Source: an uncultured Subdoligranulum sp. (GTDB lineage Bacteria; Bacillota_A; Clostridia; Oscillospirales; Ruminococcaceae). Taken from it: DNA of 9,298 nt. The DNA lies in assembly GCF_937890665.1 (NCBI RefSeq), contig NZ_CALADU010000092.1:1-9298 (forward strand), read 5' to 3'. Positions 6,129 through 9,298 of the stretch are shown one piece after another (within the stretch, counting starts at the first letter, position 1; every line of letters begins with the position of its first letter). A program made the position numbers and the translations under genes. Below the pieces are notes generated by a model that did no database searches, was not told the origin of the DNA, and saw nothing but the letters and a program-made list of their open reading frames with translations.

Positions 6129-7094
6129 TCAGTCCTCCTTATGGGTGGGCACTTCGGGCAGCAGCGATTCCACAAAGCTCTGGGCGTCGAAGGGCATCAG
6201 GTCGTCGATCTTTTCGCCCACGCCCACAAAGCGGATGGGCAGGCCGAGATTTTCCCACACGCTGACGGCGCAGCCGCCCTTGGGGGTGCCGTCCAGCTTG
6301 GTGAGCACTACGCCGGTGGCGCCCGCTGCCCGGCAGAATTCCTCGGCCTGACTGATGGCGTTCTGGCCGGTGATGGCATCCAGCACCAGCAGCACTTCCA
6401 GACTGGCTTCGGGGCTGGCCTTCTTGACGCTGCGGGAAATTTTGCCCAGCTCGTCCATTAGGCCTTTCTTGTTGTGCAGACGGCCTGCGGTGTCGGCAAT
6501 GACCATATCGTAGCCCTTGGCGTTGGCGCTCTGCACCGCGTCAAAGATGACGGCAGCGGGGTCTGCCCCCTGCCCGGCCTGCACCAGCGGCACCCCGGCC
6601 CGGTCGGCCCAGAGTTCCAACTGCTCGCTGGCGGCAGCACGGAAGGTATCGCCGGCAGCCAGCATGACCCGCTTGCCCTGCTCTTTATACAGGTGGGCCA
6701 GCTTGGCGATGGTGGTGGTCTTGCCCACGCCGTTGACCCCGATGACGAGGATCACCGCCGGGTGACCGTCCAATTCCAGCGGATAGCGGGGGGTCAGTTC
6801 CTGACAGAGGATGCCCCGCAGGGCGTCCAGCGCTTCCTCACCGGTTTTCAGGTGGTTTTTCTCCACCTCGTCCCGCAGCTCGTCCACCAAACGGACGGCG
6901 CAGGCGGGCCCCACGTCGGCCAGAATCAACTGTTCTTCCAGATCGTTATACAGATCGTCGTCGATCTGGCAGTTGGTCAAGGTGTTGAGGATGTTCTGGA
7001 AAAAGCCGGTGCGGGTCTTTTCCAGACCGCGCTGCATCTTCTGCTGTTCTTCAAACTCCTTGTCGGAGATGTTGCGCTTTTTAAAGAAAAACAT
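6129..7094 (-). CDS. ftsY: Signal recognition particle receptor FtsY
   Basis: A 321-residue SRP GTPase that docks SRP-ribosome complexes at the membrane for co-translational protein insertion. The N-terminus (MFFFKKRNISDKEF) is hydrophobic then basic and could form the membrane-targeting helix; the long acidic A domain of the E. coli protein is absent, as is usual in Firmicutes. The N domain helical bundle covers about 20-100. The G domain has the P-loop GVNGVGKTTT (119-128), DTFRAAA of the insertion box (149-155), DTAGR (201-205), TKLDG for guanine recognition (265-269) and the closing GGCAVSV (273-279), where many homologues have a non-Cys residue at 275. An AGGAGG (7102-7107) precedes the ATG. 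It follows smc by 18 bases, the conserved smc-ftsY pair. Confidence 0.98.
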   Translation of the reverse strand: MFFFKKRNISDKEFEEQQKMQRGLEKTRTGFFQNILNTLTNCQIDDDLYNDLEEQLILADVGPACAVRLVDELRDEVEKNHLKTGEEALDALRGILCQELTPRYPLELDGHPAVILVIGVNGVGKTTTIAKLAHLYKEQGKRVMLAAGDTFRAAASEQLELWADRAGVPLVQAGQGADPAAVIFDAVQSANAKGYDMVIADTAGRLHNKKGLMDELGKISRSVKKASPEASLEVLLVLDAITGQNAISQAEEFCRAAGATGVVLTKLDGTPKGGCAVSVWENLGLPIRFVGVGEKIDDLMPFDAQSFVESLLPEVPTHKED

Positions 7095-7112
7095 GCGTAC
7101 CCCTCCTTGGGA

Positions 7113-9298
7113 TCACGAAATCAGGTCGGCGCTGACATTCTCGAGGTCGAGACGCAGGATCTTGGAGACACCGTCCTCCTGCATGGTAACGCCGTACAGC
7201 ACGTCGGCGGCCTCCATGGTGCCGCGGCGGTGGGTGATGACGATGAACTGGGTATGTTCGGTCATCCGGCGCAGATACTGGGCGTAGCGGTTGACGTTGA
7301 CATCATCCAGCGCGGCTTCGATCTCATCGAGGATGCAGAAGGGCGCCGGATTGACGTTGAGGATGGCAAAATAGATGGAGATAGCCACCAGAGCCTGCTC
7401 GCCGCCCGACAGGGCGCTGAGGTTCTTGATGACCTTGCCCGGGGGCGAGACCTCGATCTCGATGCCGGACTCCAGCACGTTGTTCTCGTCGGAGAGATAG
7501 AGCCGGGCATGACCGCCGCCGAACAGTTCCCGGAAGATATGGCCGAAATGGCGGTTGATCTCCTTGAAAGAGGTGGTGAACAGTTCCTCCATCTCGCTGC
7601 ACAGTTCAGCGATCATCCGGGTGAGTTCGGCCTTGGCCTTCTCCACGTCGGTGACCTGTGCTTTGAGGAAGTCGTACCGTTCCTTGACTTCCTTGTACTC
7701 GTCGATGGCGCCCACGTTCACGTTGCCCAACGCCCGGATCTTGCTGCGGGTCTCGGCCACCTGCCGCCGCAGCTCGGTCAGCGAGTCAAAGGGCACGCAG
7801 AGGGTCCGGGCTTCGGTGTCGGTGAGCTGGTATTCTTCCCACAGTTTGGTGTTGGTGTCGTTGAGTTCGTTCTCGGCGGCGGCGCGGCGCTCGGCCAAGC
7901 GGGCCATCTCGCCGCTCATCCGCTCCCGTTCGTCGGTGAGGGCGCGGTTTTCCTGCCCCAACTGGGCCACAGCGGCCTCGGTTTCCATCCGGGCCGCGTT
8001 GGCAGTGCGGATGATTTCCTCGGCGGCGGCGATCTTCTGCTGGTTTTCGCCCCGGGTGCGTTCCATCTCGGCGATCTTCAGCTCGTTGGCCTCGATCTGG
8101 GCCTTGGCCGCCTGCATGGCGGCCTGCAGTTCCCGGACCCGGGCCTCAGTTTCGCCCGTGCGGCTTTGCAGGCTTTCCAGCGAGGCCTGATGAAGGCTGA
8201 TGTCCTTCTCGTCGGCCAGACGCTGCATCTGTTTCTGGGAGAGCTGCTCGGTGATGGATTCCCGCTCGGCGGAGAGGGAGCCGGTGCTCTCACCCAACTG
8301 GGCCAGCTCCACGGTGTAGCGGGCCAGCTCGTCCTCGGCTTTCTGCCGTTCGGCAGACGCAGCGGCCTGTTCCGCCTCGCTGGCGGCGCGGGCCTGCTGC
8401 TGGGTTTCCACTTCCGTCTGCAGGGTGCGCAGCGTTTCGCCGTACTGGGCCACCGCGGCGTTGAGGCGGTCCAGATCCAGACTGGCCCGCAGCCGCTCCG
8501 AAGCGGCGGTCATCCCCTCGGCCTCGGCGCCGGAGAGCTGGGCGGAGAGGTTATCCACCTCCGCCTTGCGGGCAGCCAGTTCTTTCTCGGCCTCGGCGTG
8601 TTTTTCGTCCAGCTTTTTCAGGCGGCGGCGCAGTTCCTCCAGCTCTTGTTTGCGGCTGAACACACCCACACTGCGGGCGGTGGAGCCGCCGGTGAAGGAA
8701 CCGCCGGCGTTGATGACCTGCCCGTCCAGCGTGACGATGCGGTTGCGGTACCCCAGATTCTTGGCCACGGCGGAGGCTTCGGTCAGATCCTCCACCACGA
8801 TGATGCGGCCCAAAAGGTTATCGATGATATGTTGGTATTTCGGGTCGGTGGTGACCAAATCGGCCGCCACCTCGGCGGTGCCGGTCAGGCGTCCCGTGAA
8901 CCGGCTGCCCTGCACGGTGTCCAACGGCAGGAAGGTGGCCCGTCCGGCCCGTTCTTCTTTCAGGTAGGCGATGGCGGCCCGGGCACAGCCCTGATCCTCC
9001 ACCACGATGTTCTGCAAGGCAAAGCCCAGCGCGGTTTCGATGGCTACCTCGTAGCCCTTCTGCACCGTCAGGATGCCCGCCACCGGGCCGATGATGCCCC
9101 GCAGGCGGCGGCCACCGGCGGCCCGCATGACGCTCTTGACGCTCTGCTGGTAGCCGTCCATGTTGCGCTCCAGATCTTCCAGAATGTGGATGCGCTGGGC
9201 GGCGTTGGACCGCTCTTTGTCGGCTTTTTGCAGGGCGTCGGCGGCTTCGGCCTGCTGACGGCGGCGGCTTTCCAGCTTGAGTTTAAGGCCCGCCTTGA
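7113..9298 (-). CDS. smc: Chromosome partition protein SMC, 5' end outside window (C-terminal part)
   Basis: C-terminal about 728 residues of the ATPase that, with ScpA/ScpB, loads on and organises the chromosome. The frame is open from the window edge; the ATG at 9161 is internal, since the upstream codons continue coiled coil (ending ILEDLERN) into the family's conserved pre-hinge DGYQQSVKSV. The hinge (about 8682-9098) starts GIIGPVAG and ends with GGSFTGGS. The returning coiled-coil arm, rich in Glu, Ala, Gln and Arg, spans about 7700-8670. It is followed by the conserved LGNVNVGAIDEY segment, then the head: signature LSGGEQ (7395-7412), Walker B FCILDE (7323-7340) and ITHRRGT with the H-loop histidine (7230-7232). 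Length from hinge to stop (about 660 residues) matches ordinary bacterial SMC. The N-terminal Walker A half lies outside the window. All head motifs present look intact. Confidence 0.98.
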   Translation of the reverse strand, partial: KAGLKLKLESRRRQQAEAADALQKADKERSNAAQRIHILEDLERNMDGYQQSVKSVMRAAGGRRLRGIIGPVAGILTVQKGYEVAIETALGFALQNIVVEDQGCARAAIAYLKEERAGRATFLPLDTVQGSRFTGRLTGTAEVAADLVTTDPKYQHIIDNLLGRIIVVEDLTEASAVAKNLGYRNRIVTLDGQVINAGGSFTGGSTARSVGVFSRKQELEELRRRLKKLDEKHAEAEKELAARKAEVDNLSAQLSGAEAEGMTAASERLRASLDLDRLNAAVAQYGETLRTLQTEVETQQQARAASEAEQAAASAERQKAEDELARYTVELAQLGESTGSLSAERESITEQLSQKQMQRLADEKDISLHQASLESLQSRTGETEARVRELQAAMQAAKAQIEANELKIAEMERTRGENQQKIAAAEEIIRTANAARMETEAAVAQLGQENRALTDERERMSGEMARLAERRAAAENELNDTNTKLWEEYQLTDTEARTLCVPFDSLTELRRQVAETRSKIRALGNVNVGAIDEYKEVKERYDFLKAQVTDVEKAKAELTRMIAELCSEMEELFTTSFKEINRHFGHIFRELFGGGHARLYLSDENNVLESGIEIEVSPPGKVIKNLSALSGGEQALVAISIYFAILNVNPAPFCILDEIEAALDDVNVNRYAQYLRRMTEHTQFIVITHRRGTMEAADVLYGVTMQEDGVSKILRLDLENVSADLIS

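Noticed and set aside
5445..6461. 338-codon plus-strand open frame opposite rdgB and ftsY
   Set aside because: It is antisense to two clear genes and crosses their boundary; no ribosome binding site or domain supports it.
7113..9161. Treating the ATG at 9161 as the true start of a shortened SMC or RecN-like protein
   Set aside because: The frame is open upstream to the window edge and encodes the SMC pre-hinge coiled coil; the ATG is an internal methionine.

Overview
This window is a compact block of housekeeping genes, all on the minus strand, from a GC-rich low-oxygen Firmicute. Gene content, strong AGGAGG-type ribosome binding sites and a GC content that looks near 60% by eye suggest a Clostridia member, most likely Oscillospiraceae/Ruminococcaceae (Faecalibacterium/Gemmiger-like). 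That genus-level guess is inference; no 16S or marker search was possible.

In the direction of transcription (high to low coordinates) the order is: smc (5' part outside the window), ftsY, rdgB (XTP/dITP pyrophosphatase), yhbY (50S-associated RNA-binding protein), nadD (NaMN adenylyltransferase), yqeK (HD-domain Ap4A hydrolase), a large LytR-CpsA-Psr (LCP) envelope protein, rsfS (ribosome silencing factor) and leuS (leucyl-tRNA synthetase, 3' part outside the window). Gaps are tiny or negative: 18, 3, 47, -4, -11, 50, 22 and 30 bases. No stretch of 300 bases lacks a gene, and I see no intrinsic terminator between genes, so the layout fits one long operon. One good candidate internal promoter lies inside yqeK and could feed LCP-rsfS-leuS separately.

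Functionally the block joins chromosome organisation (SMC), membrane protein targeting (FtsY), nucleotide-pool sanitation (RdgB), ribosome assembly and control (YhbY, RsfS), NAD synthesis (NadD), dinucleotide alarmone turnover (YqeK), cell-wall glycopolymer attachment (LCP) and translation (LeuRS). The smc-ftsY pair and the yhbY-nadD-yqeK-rsfS group are each conserved gene sets in Firmicutes; here they lie next to each other, bridged by rdgB.

I found no mobile element, CRISPR array, RNA gene, defence system or novel system. The items most worth a second look are the LCP protein (about 235-residue disordered cytoplasmic N-terminus with a poly-lysine patch, plus an acidic Ser-rich C-terminal tail) and the palindromic extended -10 sequence in yqeK, made by two consecutive ATA codons.
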